The notes: generated by a model from the letters alone, not told the origin. Shown: positions 7,859 through 16,358, counted from the stretch's first letter. The stretch is DNA of 30,690 nt from Kineosphaera sp039812485 (GCA_039812485.1 JBDIAP010000027.1:1-30690), one strand, 5' to 3'. Made by a program: numbers and translations.

Positions 7859-9358
7859 ATGGAGCACGTCTTCGCCGCGGTCGACCTCGGCGCGTCGAGC
7901 GGGCGGGTCATGGCGGGGCGCCTCGACCTGTCGGGCGACCGAGCCGACGGCCGGCTCGAGCTCGTGCAGACCGCGCGCTTCCCCAACGGGCCGGTCACGC
8001 TGCCGACGCACGCCGGGCCGCGCCGGCACTGGGACGTCCTGCGGCTGTGGGAGGAGATGGTGCGCGGGCTCGGCGTGGCCGCCCACGACGTCGGGCCGCT
8101 GGAGGGCGTCGGCATCGACAGCTGGGGCGTCGACTACGGGCTGCTCGGGCCCGGCGGCGTCCTCGCCGGCAACCCCGCGTCCTACCGCTGCGCGCGGACC
8201 GAGGGGGTGGCGGCGCGGGTCCTCGGCGCGCTCGGCGCGCGGCAGACCTACGGCGTCGCGGGCATCGCGGTCAACGCGTTCAACACGATGTTCCAGCTCG
8301 CGGCCGAGGACCGGGGGCGGCTGGAGTCGATGGAGACGGCGCTGCTCATGCCCGACCTCTTCGGCTACTGGCTCACCGGCCGGCGCGTCGCGGAGCTGAC
8401 GAACGCCTCGACCACCGGGCTCGTCGACGCCCGGACCCGCCGCTGGTCTCCCGCGCTCCTCGAGGCGATGCAGGTGCATTTCGGCGTGCCCGCCGCGCGC
8501 CTCTTGCCCGAGATCGTCGAGCCGGGCACGGTGCTCGGCGCGATCCGCCCGGAGATCGTGCCGCTGCTCACGCCGACCGGGGCACCGACGCCGCTGGTCG
8601 CCGTCGCCTCGCACGACACGGCCTCGGCCGTCGTCGGGACGCCCGCGGACTCGCCGCACTTCGCCTACATCTCGTGCGGCACGTGGTCGCTCGTCGGCCT
8701 CGAGCTCGACGCCCCGGTGCTCACCGAGGAGTCGCGCGCCGCGAACTTCACGAACGAGCTCGGGCCCGACGGGACCGTCATCTACCTGCGCAACGTCGCC
8801 GGGCTGTGGGTGCTCAACGAGTCGATCCGCCACTGGCGAGCCCAGCGGCGCTCGATCGATCTGCCGGACCTCATCGCGGCGGCGGCGCGCGAGCAGCCGC
8901 TGCGCACCCTGCTCGACCTCGACGACGAGACCTTCCTGCTCCCCGGCGACATGCCCGATCGGGTGGCCGAGGCCGCGCGCGTCTCCGCTCAGCCCGTGCC
9001 GCAGGGGCCCGCGCAGATCACGCGATGCATCCTCGACTCGCTCGCCCTCTCCTACCGACGCGCGATCGCGCAGTCCGCTCGGATCGCGGATCGTGCCGTC
9101 GACGTCGTCCACATGGTCGGCGGCGGGATCAACAACGAGCTGCTGTGCCGACTCACCGCCGACGCCACCGGCCTGCCCGTCGTCGCCGGGCCCGAGGAGG
9201 GCGCCGCGATGGGCAACGTGTTGATCCAAGCGCGCGCCGTCGGCGTGCTCGACGCCGATCTCGCGGGCATCCGCCGCATCGTCGCCAACTCGACGCGCCT
9301 GCGCCGCCACGAGCCCGACCCGCAGGCCGCGCGGCGCTGGCGGTCGCTCGAGCCCTGA
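7859..9358 (+). CDS. rhaB: Rhamnulokinase
   Basis: This 499-aa FGGY-type carbohydrate kinase is expected to phosphorylate L-rhamnulose at C1 using ATP. The N-terminal phosphate loop AAVDLGASSGRVM has the extended GASSGR form typical of rhamnulokinases rather than xylulo- or glycerol kinases. GVGIDSWGVDYGLL and the C-terminal adenosine motif GGGINNELLC followed by GPEEGAAMGN are all present. ATG at 7859 lies four bases after the rhaI stop, so translation is probably coupled. It is the last gene of the operon and is followed at 9443-9490 by a strong hairpin. The product feeds the aldolase at the left edge. Confidence 0.9.
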   Translation: MEHVFAAVDLGASSGRVMAGRLDLSGDRADGRLELVQTARFPNGPVTLPTHAGPRRHWDVLRLWEEMVRGLGVAAHDVGPLEGVGIDSWGVDYGLLGPGGVLAGNPASYRCARTEGVAARVLGALGARQTYGVAGIAVNAFNTMFQLAAEDRGRLESMETALLMPDLFGYWLTGRRVAELTNASTTGLVDARTRRWSPALLEAMQVHFGVPAARLLPEIVEPGTVLGAIRPEIVPLLTPTGAPTPLVAVASHDTASAVVGTPADSPHFAYISCGTWSLVGLELDAPVLTEESRAANFTNELGPDGTVIYLRNVAGLWVLNESIRHWRAQRRSIDLPDLIAAAAREQPLRTLLDLDDETFLLPGDMPDRVAEAARVSAQPVPQGPAQITRCILDSLALSYRRAIAQSARIADRAVDVVHMVGGGINNELLCRLTADATGLPVVAGPEEGAAMGNVLIQARAVGVLDADLAGIRRIVANSTRLRRHEPDPQAARRWRSLEP

Positions 9359-9359
9359 A

Positions 9360-9415
9360 GCCTGCGGCCCGTGCGGCGGCGGGGCGCCGGCGCGGCAGGC
9401 CTGCGGCCCGTGCGG
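9360..9415. repeat. 17-bp direct repeat after rhaB
   Basis: GCCTGCGGCCCGTGCGG occurs at 9360-9376 and again at 9399-9415, 39 bp apart, in the short non-coding stretch before the terminator. Confidence 0.7.
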
Positions 9416-9442
9416 GCGGGCGCCGGCACCCCTGCGGGTCGA

Positions 9443-9490
9443 ACGCCTGGGGGATCCGCCGGCCCCCTGACCGGCGGATCCCCCAGGCGT
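9443..9490. terminator. Bidirectional terminator hairpin, perfect 20-bp arms
   Basis: Positions 9443-9462 and 9471-9490 are perfect reverse complements separated by an 8-base loop. The site lies between the convergent rhaB (plus) and FtsX-type permease gene (minus) and can serve both. There is no long T tract, as is common in actinobacterial hairpin terminators. Confidence 0.85.
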
Positions 9491-9515
9491 CCACCACGGA
9501 TGCCGGGCCGCGGGA

Positions 9516-10916
9516 TCAGTCGTTGCGCCGGTGCGCCTGGGTGAGCACGGTCCGCTGGAGCGGGCGGCACGCCTCCGCCGCACCGAGGGTGAGGAGCAGC
9601 CCCGTCGCCACGGTGGCGAGCACGAGCACCAACCCGGAGGTCTGCAGCGTGAAGACCGTCATGAACGGCGTCGCGAGGAGTAGCCCGACCCCGATCGACC
9701 CGGCCAGCGTGATGACCAGCGGGGCGAGGACGTGGTGGCGGCGGATCCGCGCGAAGAGCCCGCGGGGGTAGCCGGCGCGGTCCAGCGCGACCGCCTCGTC
9801 GCTGCGGTCGACGACGAGCGCCGCCTGGTTGACCAGCGTCGATGTGGCCCCGACGAGGAGCCCGATCGCCAGCGTGATGATGACCCCGGTGCGCAAGTCG
9901 GCGGCGAGGATGAGCCGGGCGGGGTCGTCACCGAGGAAGTCTCGACCGGTCGGGATCATCGCGACGAAGGCGGCGATCATGCCGAGCAGCGCGACGCCCG
10001 AGACGTTGCGCCACGCGGCCCGGGGGTCGTCGACGATCCGGCGCATCGCGATGAGCCGCGCGACATTGCCGGTGAGGACGCCGGGGCGCGCGAGGAGCTG
10101 GAGCACCCAGGGGCCGACGAGGTTGACCGCCCCGACGACGAGCAGGATCATCCCGGCCATCACCGCGTAAACCTGCAGATTGACCAGGCCGACCTTCGTC
10201 GAGAAGGCCTGGCCGAAGATGCCGAAGGCGACGAGCACGACGACGAAGATGCCGACCCGCCAGGCGCGCAGGCGGCGCGGCGACTGCTGCATCGCGACCC
10301 CGAGCGGCGAGATGCGCACCTGCTGGAGGCCGAGCACCGTCGACAGCGCCGCGAGCCCGAGGAGGACGGCGACGACCCCGAGCCCGAGCCACCACGGCAG
10401 GAGCATGTCGGCGGGCGCCAACGGCGCGCCGTGGAAGGACACGACCTGCCACAGCGGCAGCGCGAGGAGCCAGACCACGACGCCGAGGACGGTGCCGATG
10501 AGCGCCTGGACAAGGGTCTCGACGACCGACATGAGCACGACCTCGCCGCCGGTCATCCCGACGAGCCGCAGCGACGCGAGCCGCCGGGCGCGGCCGCGGG
10601 CGCCGAGGCGGGCGGCCGCCGCCCCGAGCGTGAGGACCGGCAGGACGAGCAGGGCGCAGGCGATGGCCGCGAGCACGACATACGACTCCAGGAACCAGCC
10701 GGCGGACCCCTGCGGCATGCGCAGCCGCGCGAGGATCTCGGGACCCGGGTGCTGCCAGCGCTGCACGAACATCCACGTGCCGCCCGCCACGGTCATCGTC
10801 AGCCAGGCCGACACGGTGAAGGCCGCGACGGCGAGCAGGTCGAGGGCCGCGCCGCCGCGGGCGCCGCGCAACCGCTCGACGGCCAGGCGTGGGGCGAGTG
10901 CGAGGGCCGCGTTCAT
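9516..10916 (-). CDS. FtsX-type ABC exporter permease
   Basis: This 466-aa integral membrane protein has about ten hydrophobic segments. An FtsX/MacB-like block in the first half (RRLASLRLVGMTGGEVVLMS) recurs in weaker form in the second half (ALDRAGYPRGLFARIRRHHV), so it is a fused two-unit permease. Such proteins pair with a MacB/LolD-type ATPase, which here overlaps it by four bases (ATGA at 10913-10916). The ATG at 10916 is chosen because the upstream frame is the ATPase gene read out of frame. The divergent two-component system suggests an antibiotic- or envelope-stress-responsive exporter; the substrate cannot be read from sequence. Confidence 0.82.
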   Translation of the reverse strand: MNAALALAPRLAVERLRGARGGAALDLLAVAAFTVSAWLTMTVAGGTWMFVQRWQHPGPEILARLRMPQGSAGWFLESYVVLAAIACALLVLPVLTLGAAAARLGARGRARRLASLRLVGMTGGEVVLMSVVETLVQALIGTVLGVVVWLLALPLWQVVSFHGAPLAPADMLLPWWLGLGVVAVLLGLAALSTVLGLQQVRISPLGVAMQQSPRRLRAWRVGIFVVVLVAFGIFGQAFSTKVGLVNLQVYAVMAGMILLVVGAVNLVGPWVLQLLARPGVLTGNVARLIAMRRIVDDPRAAWRNVSGVALLGMIAAFVAMIPTGRDFLGDDPARLILAADLRTGVIITLAIGLLVGATSTLVNQAALVVDRSDEAVALDRAGYPRGLFARIRRHHVLAPLVITLAGSIGVGLLLATPFMTVFTLQTSGLVLVLATVATGLLLTLGAAEACRPLQRTVLTQAHRRND

Positions 10917-11662
10917 CGGGGCTCCCCCGCGAACTCGACGCGCCCGGCACGCTCCGGGTCTGCGGCCAGGAGCCGGTCGGCGTGGATCATCGCGTCGCGC
11001 AGCTCGACGAGGCGGGAGCACCAGCGCGCCACCTGGGCGTCGTGGGTGACGATGACGAGCGTCGCGCCGGCCATCGAGGTCGTCGTCGTGAGGATCTGCA
11101 GCACCTCGTGGCCGGTCGCCTGGTCGAGGGCCCCGGTCGGCTCGTCGGCGAAGACCACCGCGGGCTCGTGCACCATGGCGCGGGCGATCGCGACGCGCTG
11201 GGCCTGACCGCCCGACATCTCACCGGGCCGACGACCGCCGAGTCCGGCGAGGCCGAGCCGCTCGAGCCACGTATCGGCCCGGCGCCGGGCCTCGCCTCGG
11301 GAGACCCCGGCGAGCAGGAGTGGGAGCGCGACGTTCTCACGGGCCGGCAGCTCGGGCAGGAGCTGCCCGTCCTGGAAGACGAAGCCGAGCCGCTCGCGCC
11401 GCACCCGGGAGCGCTGCGCGTCGCGCAGGCCGGAGACGACGAGGTCGCCGAGGCGGACCTCGCCGGCCTCGGGCACGAGGATGCCCGCGAGGCAGTGCAG
11501 GAGCGTCGACTTGCCCGAACCCGACGGGCCCATGATGGCGACGGACTGTCCGGCGGGGATGTCGAGGTCGACGCCGGCGAGGGCGCGGACCTGCCCGAAG
11601 GACTTGGTGAGCCCGCGAGCGACGAGCGGAGCGGGTGTCTGTGGTGTTCGCATGATGTCCAT
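10913..11662 (-). CDS. ABC exporter ATP-binding protein (MacB/LolD-like)
   Basis: This ATPase of about 249 aa has Walker A GPSGSGKST, signature MSGGQAQRVAIARA, Walker B VVFADEPTGALD and a downstream switch His (VIVTHDAQ). The EPTGALD sequence after Walker B is characteristic of the MacB/LolD/FtsE-like group that partners FtsX-type permeases. It lies upstream of, and overlaps, the permease gene. The start is uncertain between ATG at 11662 (MDIMRTPQ) and ATG at 11653 (MRTPQ); the longer form is given. The 5' region faces the histidine kinase gene across 193 bp. Confidence 0.85.
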   Translation of the reverse strand: MDIMRTPQTPAPLVARGLTKSFGQVRALAGVDLDIPAGQSVAIMGPSGSGKSTLLHCLAGILVPEAGEVRLGDLVVSGLRDAQRSRVRRERLGFVFQDGQLLPELPARENVALPLLLAGVSRGEARRRADTWLERLGLAGLGGRRPGEMSGGQAQRVAIARAMVHEPAVVFADEPTGALDQATGHEVLQILTTTTSMAGATLVIVTHDAQVARWCSRLVELRDAMIHADRLLAADPERAGRVEFAGEPR

Positions 11663-11705
11663 CCCATCGCCGATCGGCCCCGATGCCCATGGTGACAGGG
11701 CCCGA

Positions 11706-11733
11706 CCGAGGGTGGACCTGGCTCCACCCTCGG
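11706..11733. promoter_or_regulatory. Dyad in the divergent exporter / two-component intergenic region
   Basis: A perfect inverted repeat with 11-bp arms (CCGAGGGTGGA at 11706-11716, its complement at 11723-11733) and a 6-base centre lies between the exporter operon and the kinase gene. Its place upstream of both transcripts makes it a candidate binding site for the adjacent NarL-type response regulator. A hairpin role in a leader RNA is the alternative. Confidence 0.45.
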
Positions 11734-11842
11734 CCCGCCTGGCCGGGCTCCTGAGCTCGGGGCGCCCGGTCGGGCCGTCCCCCCGGGGCCGATTCGGGGC
11801 TGTGCGGGGGCCGAGTGCGGAAACGGTGTCGGCGCCCCTCGC

Positions 11843-11848
11843 TACCGT
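11843..11848 (+). promoter_or_regulatory. -10 box of the histidine kinase gene (leaderless)
   Basis: TACCGT lies seven bases before the ATG at 11856, and no Shine-Dalgarno sequence is present. This fits a leaderless transcript. The -35 region is not clear. Confidence 0.45.
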
Positions 11849-11855
11849 GGTTCCT

Positions 11856-12917
11856 ATGCCGCCCGCCCTGCCACGACGCTCGCGACGACACGTCGGCGCC
11901 CGCGCGCTCTTCTGGTGGCAGGTGCTGCTCGGAGCCGGGATCGGGGTCGGGATCGTCGCCATCGTCCTGGCGCTGGCATCCCTCTCCCCGACCGGCGGCC
12001 TGGCCGCCGTGGCGTGGCTGCCGGCGCTCACCGCCTGGATCGGGCTCGGCATCGCCGGCCTCTGGGCCCTCGAACGCCGCAAGCCCGCCCCCCTGCCGGC
12101 TCCCGGACCGGCCTGGTCCGCCCACGTGCGGGAGCTGCGGTCCTCGCGGCTGGAGATCGTCCACGCCTTCGAGATCGAGCGGCGGCGCATCGAGCGAGAT
12201 CTGCACGACGGGGCTCAGCAGCACCTCGTCGCCTCCTCGCTGCACCTCGGGGAGGCCGCGCTCCTGCTCTCGACCGACGACGCGGCCGGTCCGGGCGGTG
12301 GAGACATCCGTGCGCGCCAGGCCGCCGCCCTCGACCTGTTGGAGCGAGCCCAGGACGCGACCGACGCCGCGCTCGCAGCGCTGCGGGCCACGGTCGCGGG
12401 CATCCACCCGGCCGTCCTGTCCGACCTCGGGCTCGAGGCGGCCGTGCGCGAGCTGGCGCGGCGCAGCGCTGTCTCGGTCGACGTGCGGGTGCCGCATCCG
12501 CTGCCGCCCCTGCCGGAACCGGTCGCCGCGGCCGCCTACTTCCTCGTCGCCGAGGCGCTGACCAATGTCGCCAAGCACGCGCCCGACGCCGCGGTCACGG
12601 CGCTGCTGGCCTGTGACGACGACCTGCGGGTGTCCGTCGTCGACGACGGCCCGGGTGGCGCGCGGGTGCAGGCCGGGCACGGGCTCGCCGGCATGACCGA
12701 GCGGCTGGCCGCCTTCGGCGGAGCGCTGCACGTGAGCAGCCCGGCCGGGGGCCCGACCTCGCTGCTGGCCCACATCCCACTCCTGCTCGCCGAGGGTGAG
12801 TTGGGCATCGGTGAGCTGGCGAGCTCCCCCGGCGCCGAGGAACCGGGCCGCGGCGCACCCGCGGGTGAGCGCACCGACACCGGCGACACACACCCGAGCA
12901 GCAGGTGGGGGCGATGA
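11856..12917 (+). CDS. Two-component sensor histidine kinase (HisKA_3, NarL partner type)
   Basis: This 353-aa membrane kinase has two hydrophobic helices near the N-terminus (about residues 18-42 and 48-72) and almost no extracytoplasmic loop. The dimerisation/phosphoacceptor box is FEIERRRIERDLHDGAQQHL with His117. The ATPase domain shows the N box (ALTNVAKHA) and G boxes (VVDDGPGG, GHGLAGMTERL). The last 40 or so residues are Gly/Glu/Pro-rich and variable. A kinase of this type with a tiny sensor region usually senses within the membrane or through a partner exporter. It overlaps the response regulator by four bases (ATGA at 12914-12917) and is divergent from the FtsX-type exporter, the probable target. 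The start is supported by the nearby -10 box and the beginning of hydrophobicity. Confidence 0.87.
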   Translation: MPPALPRRSRRHVGARALFWWQVLLGAGIGVGIVAIVLALASLSPTGGLAAVAWLPALTAWIGLGIAGLWALERRKPAPLPAPGPAWSAHVRELRSSRLEIVHAFEIERRRIERDLHDGAQQHLVASSLHLGEAALLLSTDDAAGPGGGDIRARQAAALDLLERAQDATDAALAALRATVAGIHPAVLSDLGLEAAVRELARRSAVSVDVRVPHPLPPLPEPVAAAAYFLVAEALTNVAKHAPDAAVTALLACDDDLRVSVVDDGPGGARVQAGHGLAGMTERLAAFGGALHVSSPAGGPTSLLAHIPLLLAEGELGIGELASSPGAEEPGRGAPAGERTDTGDTHPSSRWGR

Positions 12918-13630
12918 GGATCGTCCTCGCCGAGGACTCCGCGCTCCTGCGCGAGGGCCTCGCCGGGCTGCTCGAGCGGCAGGGCCACGACATCGTCGCG
13001 CAGGCCGCGAGCGCGCCCGAGCTCGAGACGGCCGTCGATCGCGCGGTGGCCGACGACGGGGCGCCCGATGTCGTCATCACCGACGTGCGGATGCCGCCGA
13101 CCATGACGGCGGACGGTCTTGACGCGGCCGTGCGGATCCGCGCGCGGCACCCTCGGATCGGGATCATGGTGCTCTCGCAATACGTCGCGTCGGGCTACGC
13201 GGCCGAGCTCTTCGGTGACGGCGGGCGGTCGGGCTCCCGGTCGTCCGGGGTCGGGGGCAGCGGCGCGATGGAGGCCGAGGTCGGTGGGCTCGGCTACCTC
13301 CTCAAGGAGCGCGTCGCCCGCGTCGCGGACTTCTTGCGCAGCCTGAGCATCGTCGCGGCCGGAGGCGTCGTCATCGACCCGGAGATCGCCGCGCTGCTCG
13401 TCTCGGGCCGACGCAGCGCCCTCGACGCCCTGACCCTGCGCGAGCGGGAGGTGCTCGAGCTCATGGCGCGCGGGCTGAGCAACCCCCAGATCGCCGAGCA
13501 GCTGGTGCTCTCGGCGGGGGCCGTCTCCAAGCACGTCGCCAACATCTTCGGCAAGCTCGGCCTGCCCGCCGGCGAGGACAACCGCCGCGTGCGGGCCGTG
13601 CTCGCCTACCTGACCGCGCAGCGGGACTGA
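12914..13630 (+). CDS. NarL/FixJ-family response regulator with receiver-domain insertion
   Basis: This 238-aa regulator has an N-terminal receiver domain (VLAEDSALLREGL; phosphoacceptor Asp57 in VVITDVRMPP; Lys131 in GYLLKERV) and a C-terminal LuxR-type helix-turn-helix (LTLREREVLELMARGLSN through VSKHVANIFGKL). It should be phosphorylated by the kinase upstream and regulate the divergent exporter. Between the alpha4 region (YAAELF) and GLGYLLKERV there is an extra Gly/Ser-rich stretch of about 20 residues (roughly 101-125) that most relatives lack. The frame stays open across it and both flanks are conserved, so it is an insertion rather than a frameshift. Confidence 0.87.
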   Translation: MRIVLAEDSALLREGLAGLLERQGHDIVAQAASAPELETAVDRAVADDGAPDVVITDVRMPPTMTADGLDAAVRIRARHPRIGIMVLSQYVASGYAAELFGDGGRSGSRSSGVGGSGAMEAEVGGLGYLLKERVARVADFLRSLSIVAAGGVVIDPEIAALLVSGRRSALDALTLREREVLELMARGLSNPQIAEQLVLSAGAVSKHVANIFGKLGLPAGEDNRRVRAVLAYLTAQRD

Positions 13631-13663
13631 CGCCGACCCACCGGAACCACGCGTGGTCTGGGG

Positions 13664-15130
13664 TCATGGGGCCACGGGTGCCGCCGTCCTGGGCAGAGCG
13701 AGCATGACGAGCGCCGCCAGCAGGTAGACCGCGGCCTGCCACGGCAGGACCGCGGCGAGCCCGTGGGCGTAGGCGATCGCCGGCGCGCCTGCGTGGCCGG
13801 CTCCGCGACCGGACTCCAGGGCAGTGAAGAAGACCGAGCCGAGCACGGCGACCCCGGCGGCTCCGCCGAGCTGGTTGGCGGTGGCGAGCACGCCTCCCGC
13901 GGCGCCGGCGTGGCGGCCCGGGACGCCGGCGAGCACGACGTTGACGAGGATCGGGGCGCCGAGCCCCAGCCCGAGACCGCCGAGGAGCATGGGGCCGGCG
14001 AGGGCCCAGTAGCCGGGCGTGCCCCCGTCGCGCACGAGGAGCCACAGCCAGACTTGGGCGACTGCGAGCGTCAGGGCCCCGGTGACGACGAGGGCGCGGC
14101 CCGCTGTGGCGGCCAATGCCACGCCGGCGCCGGAGGTGAGGATCGAGCCCACGGCATACGGCAGGATCACCAGGCCGGTGTCCCAGGCCGAGCGACCGGT
14201 GCCCGCCTGCAGATAGATCGACAGGACGAGGAAGAACGAGGCGAGGCCGCCGAAGAAGAGGGTGGCGGCGGCCAGGCCCGCCGTGAACGGCCGGATCGTC
14301 AGCAGCGCCGGGTCGAGCACCGGCTCCCCGTCGCGTCGGGCCACCGCCCGCTCGTAGGCGAGGAAGGCCCCGCCCAAGAGCAGACCCGCCGCGAGCAGCG
14401 CCCACCCCCAGGCGGGCCAACCCCACTCGTGGCCCTGCACCAGAGGCAGCAGTGTCAGCACGACGGCAGCCGCGGCCACGGCTGCGCCGGTGAGGTCGAG
14501 GCGGACGCGGGCGGGCGCGGTCGACTGGGGCAGCACGCTCAGGCCCAGCGCGAGCGCGAGGATCGCGACGGGCACGTTGATCCAGAAGACGGTGCGCCAC
14601 CCCAGTCCCCACAGGTCGGCGTCGACGAGCGCGCCGCCGAGCAGCGGGCCGGCGACCGAGGCGAGGCCCTGGACCGCGCCGTAGGCGCCGAACGCCGTGG
14701 CCATCTCAGCGGGCGCGAACGATGAGCGGATGATGCCGAAGACCTGCGGCACCATGAGCCCACCGGCGAGGCCCTGCAGCACCCGCAGCGCGATGAGCGC
14801 CTCGGCCGAGGGCGCCAGCGCGCAAGCGGCCGAGGCGAGCGCGAAGCCGGCGAGCGAGGCGAGGAAGACGGTGCGGCGCCCGTGGTCGTCGCCCAGCCGG
14901 CCGCCGGTGATGAGGCCCGATCCCAGCGCGAGGGTGTAGGCCGCGAGCATCCACTGCAGCTGGGCCGAGGAGGCGTGCAGGTCGGCGGCGATGTCGGGCG
15001 CCGCGACGGTGACGATCGTGACGTCGAGCAGGTCCATGAACGAGGCGAAGAGCACGACGAGCAGGGCCAGCGACGCGCGCCGGCCGGCGATGGGGGTGGG
15101 AGGTGCCTGGACAGGGCTGTGACTGGTCAT
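13664..15130 (-). CDS. MFS drug exporter, DHA2 (14-helix) family
   Basis: This 488-aa protein has about 14 hydrophobic segments. DHA2 hallmarks are visible: membrane helix 1 ending with FMDLLDVTIVTVAAPDIA, motif A GGRLGDDHGRRTVF, and antiporter motif C GLASVAGPLLGGALVD. It is expected to export drugs or lipophilic compounds using the proton gradient. It is divergent from a WYL regulator with a palindrome between them, so regulation by that protein is likely. The ATG at 15130 is preferred; an ATG at 15160 would add ten residues but lies inside the palindrome. The gene converges on the response regulator with 33 bp between the stops. Confidence 0.86.
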   Translation of the reverse strand: MTSHSPVQAPPTPIAGRRASLALLVVLFASFMDLLDVTIVTVAAPDIAADLHASSAQLQWMLAAYTLALGSGLITGGRLGDDHGRRTVFLASLAGFALASAACALAPSAEALIALRVLQGLAGGLMVPQVFGIIRSSFAPAEMATAFGAYGAVQGLASVAGPLLGGALVDADLWGLGWRTVFWINVPVAILALALGLSVLPQSTAPARVRLDLTGAAVAAAAVVLTLLPLVQGHEWGWPAWGWALLAAGLLLGGAFLAYERAVARRDGEPVLDPALLTIRPFTAGLAAATLFFGGLASFFLVLSIYLQAGTGRSAWDTGLVILPYAVGSILTSGAGVALAATAGRALVVTGALTLAVAQVWLWLLVRDGGTPGYWALAGPMLLGGLGLGLGAPILVNVVLAGVPGRHAGAAGGVLATANQLGGAAGVAVLGSVFFTALESGRGAGHAGAPAIAYAHGLAAVLPWQAAVYLLAALVMLALPRTAAPVAP

Positions 15131-15152
15131 GACACGGAGATTGGCATCGGTG

Positions 15153-15171
15153 GCGGTCATCGAGTGACCGC
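15153..15171. promoter_or_regulatory. Palindromic candidate operator between the MFS gene and WYL regulator
   Basis: GCGGTCA (15153-15159) and TGACCGC (15165-15171) form a perfect 7-bp-arm palindrome with centre TCGAG. It fills the middle of the 51-bp gap between two divergent starts, where an autoregulating repressor would bind. Confidence 0.5.
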
Positions 15172-15181
15172 TATTGGTGGC

Positions 15182-16219
15182 ATGGTGTCGCCTGTGGCTG
15201 ATACCTCGGCGCGCATCCTGCGTCTGCTGTCGCTGCTGGAGGCCCGCGTGGAGTGGTCCGGCAGCGACCTCGCGGGGCGGATCGGGGTGTCCGCGCGGAC
15301 GCTGCGTCGCGACGTCGACACGCTGCGCGATCTGGGCTACCCCGTCGAGGCGATCAAGGGGCCCGGCGGTGGCTACCGGCTCGGCCCGGGCGGCAAGCTG
15401 CCGCCGCTGGTGCTCGATGACGACCAGGCGATCGCCATCGCGCTCGCCCTGCAGACGGCTCCGGCGACGGTGACGGGCATCGAGGACGCCGTGACCCGCG
15501 CGCTGACGACGCTGCGCCGGGTCATGCCGGCGCGGTCGCGCACCGCCAGCGAGGCGTTCGACGTGACGAATCTGCGCAACTACTGGGAGTTCTCCGCCCC
15601 ACCCGTCGACGTCGAGACGCTGCAGACCGTGGGCGCGGCCATCCGGCGTAGCCGGGTGTTGCGGGTGGAGGTGCTGCCGGCCGCGGAGGGCGCGGCCTGG
15701 GCCGAACAGCCGGGCGGGGACGGGACATCCAAGGGGTACGGGCCGCCCCCCGCCGTCGAGCCGCCGCGCGAGGTCGAACCCCACCACCTGGTCGTCTGGG
15801 CCGGGCGCTGGTATCTCCTCGCCCGCGACCGTCGGCTGCGGACATGGCAGACGTTCAGGGTCGACCGGCTCCGGCCGCGCACCCCCGAGGGAGCACTCTT
15901 CACGCCGCAGCCGCTGACGAGCGACGACATCACCCGGCTCGTGGTCCAGAACCCGGACCGCGGCGACACCCCCGGGCAGTGGCAGTGCGTGGGGTGGGCG
16001 AGCCTCCCGCTACCGGCCGGCGTCGTCGCGCGGTGGGCTCCGGGGGGATCGGTGGTCGAAGCCCTGGGGCCCGATCGATGCCGCCTGACGATCGGCGGGT
16101 GGTCGTGGGTCGGTGTCGCCGGGCTGTTCATCACGTTCGATACCGAGCTCGACGACGTCGGGCCAGCGGAGCTGGTGCGCGCGTTCGGCGACATCCGGCG
16201 GCGGTTGCCTGCGGGCTGA
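15182..16219 (+). CDS. WYL-domain transcriptional regulator (HTH_11 type)
   Basis: This protein of about 345 aa starts with a DeoR/HTH_11-like winged helix (ILRLLSLLEARVEWSGSDLA, then VSARTLRRDVDTLRDLGYPV and GPGGGYRLGPG). A central WYL-type ligand domain follows (HLVVWAGRWYLLARDRRLRT, WQTFRVDRLR), then a C-terminal WCX-like extension. Such proteins are usually repressors or activators that sense small molecules or nucleic acids. Divergence from the DHA2 exporter suggests local control of it. Start alternatives are ATG 15182, GTG 15185 and GTG 15194. TATTGG at 15172-15177 lies seven bases before GTG 15185, which would fit a leaderless start there; ATG 15182 is used here. Confidence 0.83.
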   Translation: MVSPVADTSARILRLLSLLEARVEWSGSDLAGRIGVSARTLRRDVDTLRDLGYPVEAIKGPGGGYRLGPGGKLPPLVLDDDQAIAIALALQTAPATVTGIEDAVTRALTTLRRVMPARSRTASEAFDVTNLRNYWEFSAPPVDVETLQTVGAAIRRSRVLRVEVLPAAEGAAWAEQPGGDGTSKGYGPPPAVEPPREVEPHHLVVWAGRWYLLARDRRLRTWQTFRVDRLRPRTPEGALFTPQPLTSDDITRLVVQNPDRGDTPGQWQCVGWASLPLPAGVVARWAPGGSVVEALGPDRCRLTIGGWSWVGVAGLFITFDTELDDVGPAELVRAFGDIRRRLPAG

Positions 16220-16293
16220 CTCGCCAGCTGCCCACAGCCTCGCGGCGCACACCCGGCTCCCTCCCGCGAAGGCTGGGGTTCACGCCCAAGCCC

Positions 16294-16327
16294 GGTGCGT
16301 GAGCACGCACCCTCGGGGCGAGCCCCG
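16294..16327. terminator. Double hairpin between convergent genes
   Basis: Two short stems lie in the 139-bp gap between the convergent WYL regulator and oxidoreductase genes. The first is GGTGCGT / ACGCACC (16294-16300 with 16305-16311); the second is CGGGG / CCCCG (16314-16318 with 16323-16327). They could end transcription from either side. Confidence 0.45.
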
Positions 16328-16358
16328 CACGTGTGCGAGCGGGTGGCTACTGCCGGCG

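Noticed and set aside
13631..13663. ACCACGCGTGGT palindrome (13646-13657) as a terminator between the response regulator and MFS genes
   Set aside because: The 12-base palindrome has no loop and weak extension, so a stable RNA hairpin is doubtful.
15131..15160. Longer MFS start at ATG 15160
   Set aside because: It would place the first codon within the palindromic candidate operator and leave almost no room for a promoter; the conserved hydrophilic N-terminus is complete from 15130.
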